Of a stretch of 64,000 bases of DNA, positions 25,813 to 34,400 are shown one piece after another. Each line of letters begins with the position of its first letter. The stretch's first letter is position 1. Made by a program: the position numbers and the translations under genes. The notes below the pieces were generated by a model. That model ran no database searches, was not told the origin of the DNA, and worked only from the letters and a program-made list of their open reading frames with translations. The DNA is from Oscillospiraceae bacterium (GTDB lineage: Bacteria; Bacillota; Clostridia; Oscillospirales; UBA929): the NCBI GenBank assembly GCA_031265355.1, contig JAISCT010000030.1, forward strand, positions 1 through 64,000, written 5' to 3'.

Positions 25813-26502
25813 ATGATTATATTGGAAGATATTTACAAAATATACAACACCGGGGAAAACGAAGTTCGCGCGGTAGACGGCATCTCCCTGACGATCCAAA
25901 AGGGCGAATATGTGGCGATTGTCGGGCAGTCCGGTTCCGGCAAATCGACGCTGATGAACATCATCGGTTGTCTCGACGTGCCGACCGCGGGCAGTTACCT
26001 GCTGGACGGTGAGGACGTCGGGGCGCTGTCCGACAACAAGTTGGCCGACATCCGCAACCGACGTCTCGGCTTTGTCTTCCAGCAGTACAACCTCATCGCC
26101 AAGCTGAACGTACTGGAGAACGTAGAACTGCCGCTCCAATATGGCGGATACTCCGCGCGGCGGCGGCGGGAGAAGGCGGAGGAGGCGCTCGCGCACGTCG
26201 GCCTGCAGGACCGGCTGCATCACCTGCCTTCCCAACTCTCCGGCGGTCAGCAGCAGCGCGTGTCGATCGCCCGGGCATTGGTGGGCGACCCCTCCGTCAT
26301 CCTGGCCGACGAACCTACGGGCGCATTGGATTCGCGGACGGGGCTTGAAGTGCTCCAGTTTTTGCGCGACCTGAACATGCAGGGTAACACGATCGTACTC
26401 ATCACCCACGACAGCAAGATTGCCTCGATGGCCCGGCGCGTGGTCGGTATCAGCGACGGGAAGGTCGTCTCCGACGAACCGGTGGCCGCGCCGCCGTCTT
26501 AA
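25813..26502 (+). CDS. MacB-type ABC transporter ATP-binding protein
   Basis: A 229-residue ATPase of the LolD/MacB class with GQSGSGKSTLMNIIG (Walker A), FVFQQYNLIAKL (Q-loop), LSGGQQQRVSIARAL (signature), and VILADEPTGALD (Walker B). It begins five bases after the adaptor stop, with GGAGG overlapping the end of that gene. It powers the permease encoded at 26604. Such tripartite systems export antibiotics, peptides or lipids. Confidence 0.94.
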   Translation: MIILEDIYKIYNTGENEVRAVDGISLTIQKGEYVAIVGQSGSGKSTLMNIIGCLDVPTAGSYLLDGEDVGALSDNKLADIRNRRLGFVFQQYNLIAKLNVLENVELPLQYGGYSARRRREKAEEALAHVGLQDRLHHLPSQLSGGQQQRVSIARALVGDPSVILADEPTGALDSRTGLEVLQFLRDLNMQGNTIVLITHDSKIASMARRVVGISDGKVVSDEPVAAPPS

Positions 26503-26603
26503 AGCCGGAGGCGCCGGCGGACGGCCCGGGCGTTTGCGCAGATTTGGCCATTGGGATTGGTAATTTGGATTGAGATTTCCCCGAGGGTACAGGGAGGAAC
26601 CAG

Positions 26604-27776
26604 ATGGATATCAAACAATATTTTCTGCTGGCGCTGAAGAGCATCCGAACCAGCAAGCTCCGCTCCTTTCTCACGATGCTGGGCATCATCATCGGCGTGG
26701 CCTCCGTCATTGTGCTCGTCAGCCTGATGAGCAGTTTTTCCGGCGAGATGTCCTCCACCTTCGAGAGTTTCGGCGCGCATCTGATCACAGTCAACGTCTT
26801 TGGCCGTTCCTCAAACCGCACCGTCTCGGCCGACGATCTCTACGAGTGGGTGGATACCTACCCCGAACAGCTCCGTTTCGTTTCCCCATATGTGGCCTCC
26901 AGCGTGACGATGAAAAACGGCGCCAACAGCCTTACGACCACGCTGAGCGGTACAGGCGAGGATTATGACAAGATCCGCAACAAAGAGGTAGAAAATGGGC
27001 GGTTTCTGGGGTATATCGATATGGAACGGCGCCAAAAGGTCTGCGTAATCGGGAGCTATGTCGCCGCGGAGCTCTTCGGTGAGGACGACCCCGTCGGCCA
27101 GCAGGTGCGCCTCGGCGGCGACATCTTCGATGTCGTTGGGGTGCTCAAGGAGACGGGGGGCGGTACGCAGGGCGGGGACGACGACTGCGTCTTCATCCCG
27201 TACACGCTGGCGTTGCGCATGTTTCGGCAGATGGGCGGCACTTACTACCTCTCGGCTTCCGACGGCGACCAAGTGGAGCCGGCGGTCACGCTGCTGAAAA
27301 GCAGGCTCTACCAGGTCTACCAGAGCGAGGACGCCTACCGCGTCACCAGTATGAACGAGATGCTGGAGCAGGTGAACGAACTGCTCGGGATGATGAGCTC
27401 CATCTTGGTCGGCATCGCGGCGATCTCGCTGCTGGTCGGCGGCATCGGCATCATGAACATCATGCTGGTGTCTGTGACGGAGCGCACGCGGGAGATTGGC
27501 ATCCGCAAATCGCTGGGCGCCAAACGCCGCGATATCCGCGGCCAGTTCATCATCGAGGCGGCGGTCACAAGCGCGCTGGGCGGCACATTGGGGATCTTAC
27601 TTGGCATGACAGGGGCTTATCTCGTCGGCCGTCTCATCGGCTTCACCGTGGTTCCCACCCCCACCGCCGTCCTGATGGCATTCTCTGTCTCCGCCGGCAT
27701 CGGCATCATTTTTGGCTACTTCCCCGCTTCCAAGGCTTCCAAACTGAATCCCATCGACGCGCTGCGTTATGAGTAA
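26604..27776 (+). CDS. MacB/FtsX-type ABC transporter permease
   Basis: A 390-residue permease. An N-terminal segment (ALKSIRTSKLRSFLTMLGII) is followed by an extracytoplasmic MacB_PCD domain and then three FtsX membrane helices with the typical GGIGIMNIMLVSVTERTREI and RKSLGAKR. It forms the membrane channel with the upstream ATPase and adaptor. The last residues, SKLNPIDALRYE, are characteristic. Confidence 0.93.
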   Translation: MDIKQYFLLALKSIRTSKLRSFLTMLGIIIGVASVIVLVSLMSSFSGEMSSTFESFGAHLITVNVFGRSSNRTVSADDLYEWVDTYPEQLRFVSPYVASSVTMKNGANSLTTTLSGTGEDYDKIRNKEVENGRFLGYIDMERRQKVCVIGSYVAAELFGEDDPVGQQVRLGGDIFDVVGVLKETGGGTQGGDDDCVFIPYTLALRMFRQMGGTYYLSASDGDQVEPAVTLLKSRLYQVYQSEDAYRVTSMNEMLEQVNELLGMMSSILVGIAAISLLVGGIGIMNIMLVSVTERTREIGIRKSLGAKRRDIRGQFIIEAAVTSALGGTLGILLGMTGAYLVGRLIGFTVVPTPTAVLMAFSVSAGIGIIFGYFPASKASKLNPIDALRYE

Positions 27777-27800
27777 AGAAACAAACGGGGGGATCCGTCC

Positions 27801-29687
27801 ATGAAGAAAAGTCGAAGAAGGATATTTGCGTTTTGTTTGGCGGCGGCGGTGCTGGCGGGCGGCGTCACGGCCGCGGCCGCGCCGCCGGAGCAGCCGGAGT
27901 CGGACATCCGGCAGATCATGTCCCTGCTGAACGTCATGCACGGCTACCCGAACGGGGACTTCGGCCTCGGCGACAGTTTGACGCGCGCCCAGTTCTCCAA
28001 GATGTGCATCGCGCTCTCGCCGATGCGGGACCAGGTGGCGTCCAGTTCGCTGACTTCCCCGTTTAAGGATGTGCCCTACACGCACTGGGCGGCCTCCTAT
28101 ATCCGCGCCGCGTCTCTGGCCGGGTACATGCGGGGTTACCCGAACGGTACGTTTGGGCCGGACCGCACGCTCACGGTGGAGGAGGCGGTCACAGTGGCGC
28201 TGCGCCTGCTTGGCTACACGGCGAGCGACTTGACCGGCCCCTACCCGCAGACACAGCTCTCTCTCGCCGCCCGCCTGGAACTGACGGCGGAGATCGACGC
28301 CACGCGCGGCCATGTGATCACGCGCGGCGAGGCCATGACGCTGCTCTACACGCTGCTGGACACATCGCAAAAGCAGGGCGGCAAATTGGTCGCCACGCTT
28401 GGGTACCAGAGCGTAGTTCTGGACGAGATGCTGGCGGACAAATTTGAGGGCCCCGTCACGTTGGGCGAGAGTCCCGACGCCAGTCTGCGCGCCCTGGGGC
28501 TAAGCCCAACCACGCTCTCGCTTCAAAAGGATGGCGCGAGCGCCGCGTCCTCCGCACTGCGGCCCTACGACATCCTTTACCACGTGCCCGGCTACCAGGT
28601 CGCGCGGGCCTACTCCACGCGGGTGACAGGTCTCTACGAAAAGGCGCTGCCGAACCGGGACGCGCCGGCTCAGGTCGTCGTGGACGGCGCGACCTACGCG
28701 CTGGAGACGGACGAGGCCAAGGCGCTGCTGTCCGTCGCCGGTTCGTTCCGGCCCGGCGAGACGGTGACGCTGCTGATGGGCCGCGAGGGCGTGGCCAACG
28801 TCATCCCCGGCGGCGCCGACGACCAGCGCTACATCGGGATCATCACGGCGGCGGAGACGCGCTCCGTGACCGACGCCGCGGGCGTCGTGTCGCAGCGCCG
28901 TTTTGTCACCGTTTTGCTCGACACCGGGGAGACCCGGGAACTCACCGCGGAGCGCGACTGGTCCGACAGCATCAGTCTGGCGGTGCAGCTCCGCTACGAG
29001 GACGGGACGCCGAAGGTGCAGACGCTGACGCGCTACAACAGCAGCTCGCCCGGCCTGTTTGATCTGGCCGCCGGCCAGCTGGGGAGCCGGACGCTCTCGC
29101 CCGACATCATCATCATGGAGCGCGCCAACAAGACCGGGCGCCTGGTGCTGCCGCAGCGGCTGGACGGTGTCCGGCTGACCACGATGCAGGTATATTATCT
29201 GGGCGTCGACGCGCAGGGGCGGGTGGATCGGCTCGTGCTGGACGCCGTCACCGGCGATCATCTCTCCTTCGGCCTGCTGCTTTCTAAGACGGAGCTGCCG
29301 GGGACAGGGCTGAACATCAGCGCCGCGTACCAATACGACATCGCCGGCCGGCGCGCCACCGCCACCGTAAAAGCGGTCTTCCCGGTGAGCTACGGCCCCT
29401 GCTGGTTCTCCTTTGCCGCCGACGGGACGCTGGACGACATCCAAAAGCTTCCTGCCGTGGACGGAGTCATCTCCAACCTCTCGCGGCAGTATCTCGACAC
29501 CGCCGCCGGCGCGCGCCATCGCATTGCCGACGACGTGTCGGTCTACGTCTACACGCAGGACAAGGGCGGCACATACGTGCTTGGTACCCTCACCCAGGCC
29601 CTGAGCCATCCCCTCACGCAGGTCGAGGCCTACTACGACAAACCGCTCGCCGAAGCCGGCTGCGTCCGGCTCATCATCCTCCGGTAG
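27801..29687 (+). CDS. Secreted protein with S-layer homology domains
   Basis: A 628-residue exported protein. A signal peptide covers about residues 1-28. Two SLH-type modules follow (MHGYPNGDFGLGDSLTRAQF and HWAASYIRAASLAGYMRGYP with FGPDRTLTVEEAV) and a third, weaker one may lie near residue 150. SLH domains bind pyruvylated secondary cell-wall polymer. The remaining about 450 residues are beta-rich and unrecognised. It lies 24 bp after the permease gene and may be co-transcribed with the exporter. Confidence 0.85.
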   Translation: MKKSRRRIFAFCLAAAVLAGGVTAAAAPPEQPESDIRQIMSLLNVMHGYPNGDFGLGDSLTRAQFSKMCIALSPMRDQVASSSLTSPFKDVPYTHWAASYIRAASLAGYMRGYPNGTFGPDRTLTVEEAVTVALRLLGYTASDLTGPYPQTQLSLAARLELTAEIDATRGHVITRGEAMTLLYTLLDTSQKQGGKLVATLGYQSVVLDEMLADKFEGPVTLGESPDASLRALGLSPTTLSLQKDGASAASSALRPYDILYHVPGYQVARAYSTRVTGLYEKALPNRDAPAQVVVDGATYALETDEAKALLSVAGSFRPGETVTLLMGREGVANVIPGGADDQRYIGIITAAETRSVTDAAGVVSQRRFVTVLLDTGETRELTAERDWSDSISLAVQLRYEDGTPKVQTLTRYNSSSPGLFDLAAGQLGSRTLSPDIIIMERANKTGRLVLPQRLDGVRLTTMQVYYLGVDAQGRVDRLVLDAVTGDHLSFGLLLSKTELPGTGLNISAAYQYDIAGRRATATVKAVFPVSYGPCWFSFAADGTLDDIQKLPAVDGVISNLSRQYLDTAAGARHRIADDVSVYVYTQDKGGTYVLGTLTQALSHPLTQVEAYYDKPLAEAGCVRLIILR

Positions 29688-29731
29688 TGCGCACTGCCGC
29701 GCGGTAAATTTTGGAAACTTTTCATGTGTCC

Positions 29732-29779
29732 AACGGCACAGCAAAAGAGGCCCTCTCGGGCCTCTTTTGCTGTGCCGTT
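29732..29779. terminator. Bidirectional terminator, 21-bp stem
   Basis: AACGGCACAGCAAAAGAGGCC and its exact complement flank a 6-base loop. A run of A on one side and T on the other suits termination of both the SLH gene and the convergent SASP gene. Confidence 0.92.
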
Positions 29780-29780
29780 G

Positions 29781-29969
29781 TTATTTCAGTCCGTTCTCGT
29801 AGGCTTCGATCATCTTCTTGACCATCTGCCCGCCGATGCTGCCGGCCTGCTGAGCAGTCAGGTCGCCATTGTAACCCTGCTTCAGCGTCACGCCTACATC
29901 GGAGGCCGCTTCGATCTTGAAGCGATTCAGCGCTTCCTTCGCGTTCGGAACAAGAGACTTGCTCGCCAT
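29781..29969 (-). CDS. Small acid-soluble spore protein, alpha/beta type
   Basis: A 62-residue DNA-binding spore protein that coats and protects spore DNA and is degraded on germination. It contains the germination-protease region (FKIEAASDVGV) and the conserved GSIGGQMVKKMIEAYE. ATG 29969 follows GAGGAG by about 11 bases. This is direct evidence of endospore formation. It is monocistronic. Confidence 0.95.
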   Translation of the reverse strand: MASKSLVPNAKEALNRFKIEAASDVGVTLKQGYNGDLTAQQAGSIGGQMVKKMIEAYENGLK

Positions 29970-30022
29970 GATAGTAGCATCTCCTCGATTTTGATGGGGT
30001 CTGCGCCGTATCCGCGCATTGT

Positions 30023-30051
30023 TATTTTGGCCGCGACTCGCGCCGTTATGC
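30023..30051 (-). promoter_or_regulatory. Possible sigma-G promoter of the SASP gene
   Basis: On the minus strand GCATA (30047-30051) and CAAAATA (30023-30029) are 17 bp apart, near the forespore sigma consensus (one mismatch in the -10). Sigma-G control of SASP genes is established; the exact site is tentative. Confidence 0.35.
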
Positions 30052-30373
30052 TCCCAAAGTTTCTCCAAATGTGATAATTCTCACCAAAACTCCCCCATCC
30101 GGCGTTTGCGCAAGCGGCGCGGACGGCGGTCCAGGCCATATATATAGGAGAACCGATTCGTCGTGTAAAAAGCGCTGAAAAGGTATACCTTTCCAGCGCA
30201 CAGACAACGTGGTGCTTCCCCAAAACCTAATTTTACTATATTACAAAATTTCTTCAAAGTCAATAGACTATTTTGGACTGTTTTCGAAAAACTTTTGCTG
30301 AAATTCCAAATTTTGACATATTCTAACAGCGAAAAATCACAAACGTCCCTCTGAAGCGCCACTTTATCAATCT

Positions 30374-30440
30374 ATACGTTTCCGCTGTAGCGAGCAGCTA
30401 TCATAGAAAGATAGGCAGCGGCGTTACGGAAATATGCGAC
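30374..30440 (+). pseudogene. 67-bp fragment of the GH2 gene in the intergenic region
   Basis: This stretch matches 35291-35357, inside the third C-terminal repeat of the GH2 gene, at 60 of 67 positions without gaps and in the same orientation. The frame is still open (YVSAVASSYHRK versus YVSTVASSYHEK). The flanks do not match. It lies between the SASP gene and the toxin-antitoxin pair; the rest of 29970-30457 holds no gene I can see. Confidence 0.85.
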
Positions 30441-30457
30441 AAAAATTGGAACTTCTG

Positions 30458-30847
30458 TCACAAAGACAAAAATTCTGTCGGTGTTAGGATAAACGCTTCA
30501 TCTGGATAATGCTTTTTGTTCCCAGTCACAAGATAAGCTCCCGCGCTCTTTGCCGTGTCATAGAATACTCGGTCGTCCTCGTCAACCATATCGCGAGTGC
30601 CTGGGGTCGGCTCTATCCGTTCCCCATATTCCTGAATAACTTCAAGTACTTTTACTACTTCATTGGCTGGGATTCGCAAACGCGGTCTGAATAAGACATC
30701 ATTGTATTCCGCAAGGATTCCTGAACTGTATGCCAATTTCAGCGTTTCTGTCAGAAACATTTTGTATATCTTCGCAGGGTTTCCAAGTGGTGAGAGCAAA
30801 GCCGACACAATGATATTCGTATCAAGCACGACAAGAACGCTCGTCAT
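30458..30847 (-). CDS. PIN-domain toxin of a toxin-antitoxin pair
   Basis: A 129-residue PIN ribonuclease-like protein of the putative toxin family, likely to cut RNA. Acidic site residues are seen in VVLDTNIIVSALLSP, SSGILAEYNDVL and MVDEDDRVFYDTAKSAGA, followed by LVTGNKKHY. Its ATG overlaps the TGA of the upstream antitoxin gene, a typical coupled arrangement. Confidence 0.87.
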   Translation of the reverse strand: MTSVLVVLDTNIIVSALLSPLGNPAKIYKMFLTETLKLAYSSGILAEYNDVLFRPRLRIPANEVVKVLEVIQEYGERIEPTPGTRDMVDEDDRVFYDTAKSAGAYLVTGNKKHYPDEAFILTPTEFLSL

Positions 30848-31161
30848 CCTCCCGCCCTTGCCTTGCGGGCTGCCGCAATTTCTGCGTCAATGTCATCCAT
30901 CGTCATTTTATCCATTTCATTTTGGATAGACGTTTGCCAGATGCGTTCGGAAGCCGTCATCGCCTCTGCCATCGTCACCCTGCGGTTGCCGCCCGCCGCG
31001 TCCAGAGAAATTTCAAACGGGATTTTCTTTTGCCTGACAGCCTGACGCACAAATATAGTAACTGCTGTGGTCAGGTTCATACCAAGGGCATTAAAAACTA
31101 TGTCGGCTTCGTCTTTCAAACTGCGGTCTATTCGAATGCTTAAATTCGTTGTTTCTGTCAT
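30844..31161 (-). CDS. RelB/DinJ-family antitoxin
   Basis: A 105-residue antitoxin. The N-terminal ribbon-helix-helix (LSIRIDRSLKDEADIVFNAL, then MNLTTAVTIFVRQAV) should bind the operator upstream; the acidic C-terminal half should wrap the PIN toxin. ATG 31161 is chosen because the RHH domain starts there and the promoter lies at 31192-31221. RelB-type antitoxins are more often paired with RelE than with PIN toxins, so this is a mixed pair. Confidence 0.85.
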   Translation of the reverse strand: MTETTNLSIRIDRSLKDEADIVFNALGMNLTTAVTIFVRQAVRQKKIPFEISLDAAGGNRRVTMAEAMTASERIWQTSIQNEMDKMTMDDIDAEIAAARKARAGG

Positions 31162-31191
31162 CAAAATCACTCCATTCACGATTCTGCTCTT

Positions 31192-31221
31192 ATTATAGCA
31201 GAATATTCTGTACCGTGTCAA
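31192..31221 (-). promoter_or_regulatory. Promoter of the toxin-antitoxin operon
   Basis: On the minus strand TTGACA (31216-31221) and TATAAT (31192-31197) are 18 bp apart. The spacer includes a CAGAATATTCTG palindrome (31199-31210). Confidence 0.8.
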
Positions 31222-31252
31222 GACATAGCACAGAATATTCTGTGCTATGTCT
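31221..31252. promoter_or_regulatory. 32-bp perfect palindromic operator
   Basis: Each half is AGACATAGCACAGAAT or its complement, so 31221-31252 is a perfect palindrome whose core CAGAATATTCTG recurs at 31199-31210 in the promoter spacer. Two sites about one promoter length apart are typical for RHH antitoxin autorepression. Confidence 0.8.
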
Positions 31253-31374
31253 AATTCCACTACGCCCCACCTCTGCATCAATTATTCCCTTTGCTCATAA
31301 AGCGCGAATATTATTTGTGATGTAATAATTGGGAATCATGCAGAGATTTTTAGAGAGCAAGCCCAAATATTCTA

Positions 31375-31403
31375 TTGACTCTAAAGAATTTTTGTAATAT
31401 AAT
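31375..31403 (+). promoter_or_regulatory. Promoter of the GH2 gene
   Basis: TTGACT (31375-31380), 17-bp spacer, TATAAT (31398-31403). An inverted repeat (ATTATT, 8-base gap, AATAAT) lies just upstream near 31309-31328 and could bind a regulator. Confidence 0.78.
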
Positions 31404-31454
31404 GACCTAAAATCTAAAAAATATCTACATGAAATGTAACAGGAGGCGTTTTTT

Positions 31455-34400
31455 ATGAAGTTCAATAGGATTTTCCGGGTAACAGTGTCCGCCATCTTGG
31501 CGCTTGTGATGGTTGTCCAAGCTGCGGGGCCGTGTTTTGCGGCTTCCGTGACCGAGCGAGCCGTTCGCGACGCCCAGATTGGCGGCGAGCGCAGCAGGCT
31601 GTTTAACGACGGCTGGCGGTTTCAGATCGATAACAGCGGCACGGACGCGGCGCTGTCGGCCGTGGATTACGACGATGCGGCGTGGGACGAAGTGACCCTG
31701 CCGCATGATTGGCTGATTCAGCAGATCAAAGACAACAGCATCGCCGGCCTCTATAAAACGGATATAGGCTGGTACCGCAAGACATTTTATCTTCCGAGCG
31801 GCACGCGGGGAAAGAACGTCGCGATGCGTTTTGACGGCGTGTACATGGATTCAACGGTGTTCGTCAATGGGGTGCAGGTCGGCAATTGGCCCAATGGGTA
31901 CAACACCTTTGAGTTCGACATAACCCCGCACTTGAATTTCGGCAATGTACCCAATGTCGTCGCGGTAAAAATCAACTACGAAGATCCGAACACACGGTGG
32001 TATTCCGGGGCGGGCATTTACCGCGACGTCTATCTGACTGTTACAGACCCGGTGAAGGTTAACTTTAACGGCACGTATATTTCGACAAACGGAAGCGCGG
32101 TCACGGTGGACACGGAGGTTCGCAACGCGTCGGACAGCGCCAGGAACGTACAGGTGGCGCAGACGGTGCTGGACGCGTCGGGCAGCCCTGTCGCGACGAA
32201 TACATCGGCGGCGTTCCAAGTGGCGGCGGGAGCGATCGTCACAGATCAGCAGGTGCTAAACGTCCCGTCTCCGCACCTGTGGAACTTGGACGATACATAT
32301 CTGTACACAATGAAGACGGAAGTCAAGGACGTGAACGGAACCGTGCTGGACACATACCTGTCCGTTTTCGGCTTTCGCACGATCAGGCTGGATCCGAACG
32401 AGGGCTTTTTCCTGAACGGTCAGTACATGAAGCTGAAGGGCGTGTGTATGCACCACGACTTGGGAGCGCTCGGTTCCGCCATGAACTATCGGGCGCTTGA
32501 GCGCAATCTTCAGATTATGAAAGACATGGGCGTGAACGCAGTACGCACGTCGCACAATATGCCTGCGCCGCAATTTGTGGATATATGCGACAGGCTTGGC
32601 ATACTGCTTTTCAGCGAGGCGTTTGACGTATGGACATGGGCCAAAAAAAGCAAAGACTACGCTCGCTTCTTTGACGTGACGTCAACGGCCGATCTGAGCC
32701 TTATCCCGAACGCGGGCGCGCAGGCTAAATGGTCCGAGGTTGACGTGCGCAACTGGGTGCGCCGCGACCGCAACCACCCCTCCATGATCCTGTGGAGCAT
32801 CGGCAACGAGATAGGCGATCAGACGGTCGCGTCCGGCCAGCAGACGACGAGAAACCTCGTATCGTGGGTTGAGAGCGAAGATCCGCGCGGCAACGCCTAC
32901 CCGACCGTCGCAACCTGTTCTATGGACATTGTTCGCGACGAGACCGTGCGCGCCATGAATTTCGCGGAGCTTGACGTGATAGGCTATAACTATTCCGAGG
33001 CGGCGTATGACGCCGACCACGCGGATCATCCTGACAAGATTCTGTTTGGCAGCGAGACGTCTTCCGCCCGGCGCAGCCGCGGGGTTTACATTGCGGCTGA
33101 CGGCCAGCGCTCAAATTACAGCATCGCCGGGACGAGCGGCGATTTGGAGAGCCGGTGGGCGGTGGATCGCGACCGCAAGTTTATTCTCGGACAGTTCGTC
33201 TGGACGGGCATCGACTACATAGGCGAATCGGCGACAAAAGTTTCGCATTTCGGTACGGTGGACACGGCCGGTCTTCCGACGGACGCGTTCTATTTCTATC
33301 AGTCGGTCTGGTCCGACAAACCGATGGCTCACCTGCTTCCCTACTGGTCCGACAGCTTGGGAGACACGATAAAAGTGTGGGCATACTCGACGCAGGACAA
33401 CGTGGAGCTGTTTAAAGACGGCGTCTCACTCGGAACAAGAACCGTTAATCACGCTTCGAGTTCCGTGCTTCACGCCGAGTGGGATGTCCCTTACTCGCCG
33501 GGCGTGGTTACGCTTAAAGCCTATGACGAGGGCGGAAACGTCGTAGCGACGGACGAAATATCGTCGTTCGGGCCGCCGGCTTCCGTGGCGCTTTCGGCCG
33601 ACCGCGCGTCCATCACGGCGGACGGCAAGGATCTTATATATGTGACAGCGAGCATAGTGGACGCTTCGGGCCACTTCGTCGCCGACAGCGAAGCGGAAGT
33701 GACGTTCAAAGTAACCGGGGCGGGCAGCCTTGTGGGAACAGACAACGGAAATACGGTCGATTACGACTCATACCAGTCCCCGATACGCAAAGCCTTTTCG
33801 GGGCAAGTGGTCGCGATCGTGCAGTCGGATGGGCGCCCCGGCCCAATCACGATAACCGCCGAAGGCGACGGACTCAGCGCGGGCCTTGTCACAGTAGCTT
33901 CCGTGCGCAATCAGGCGATCACAGGGGTCGCGCTTTCAGGGATCGACGGAATCGGCGCCATAACGTCGCCGCGGGGAAAACTCGCAATGATGGCGGACGT
34001 ACAGCCCTCAACCGCAGATTGCGAATCTGTATCTTACATCGTCACGGAACCTGACGGCAGCCCTACGGACAAGGCCGTGATAAATAAGAACGGGGTATTG
34101 GAAGCGCTTAAAAACGGTCAGGTCAAGGTAACCGCGATCGCCGAGGACGGTTCGGGGATGTCGGGCAGCGCGGTTGTGGCCATATCGGGGCAGGAGGCTT
34201 TCACGCCTGTCAGTGGAATCACGGTTTTTGCCCCGTCAAACTTCATAGAAGTCCGCCACGGAACGCTGCAAATGAGCGCGGACGTGGCGCCTGCGGACGC
34301 TTCGCTCAGACGGGTAGTTTGGTCCGTAGAGAGCGCCGATGATCCGTCCGCCGCGACGATCAGCAGCAGCGGACTGCTACAGGCCGAGTATAACGGGCAG

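Noticed and set aside
30842..31281. Antitoxin starting at the upstream ATG (31281)
   Set aside because: That frame would cover the promoter and both palindromes; the RHH domain starts at 31161.
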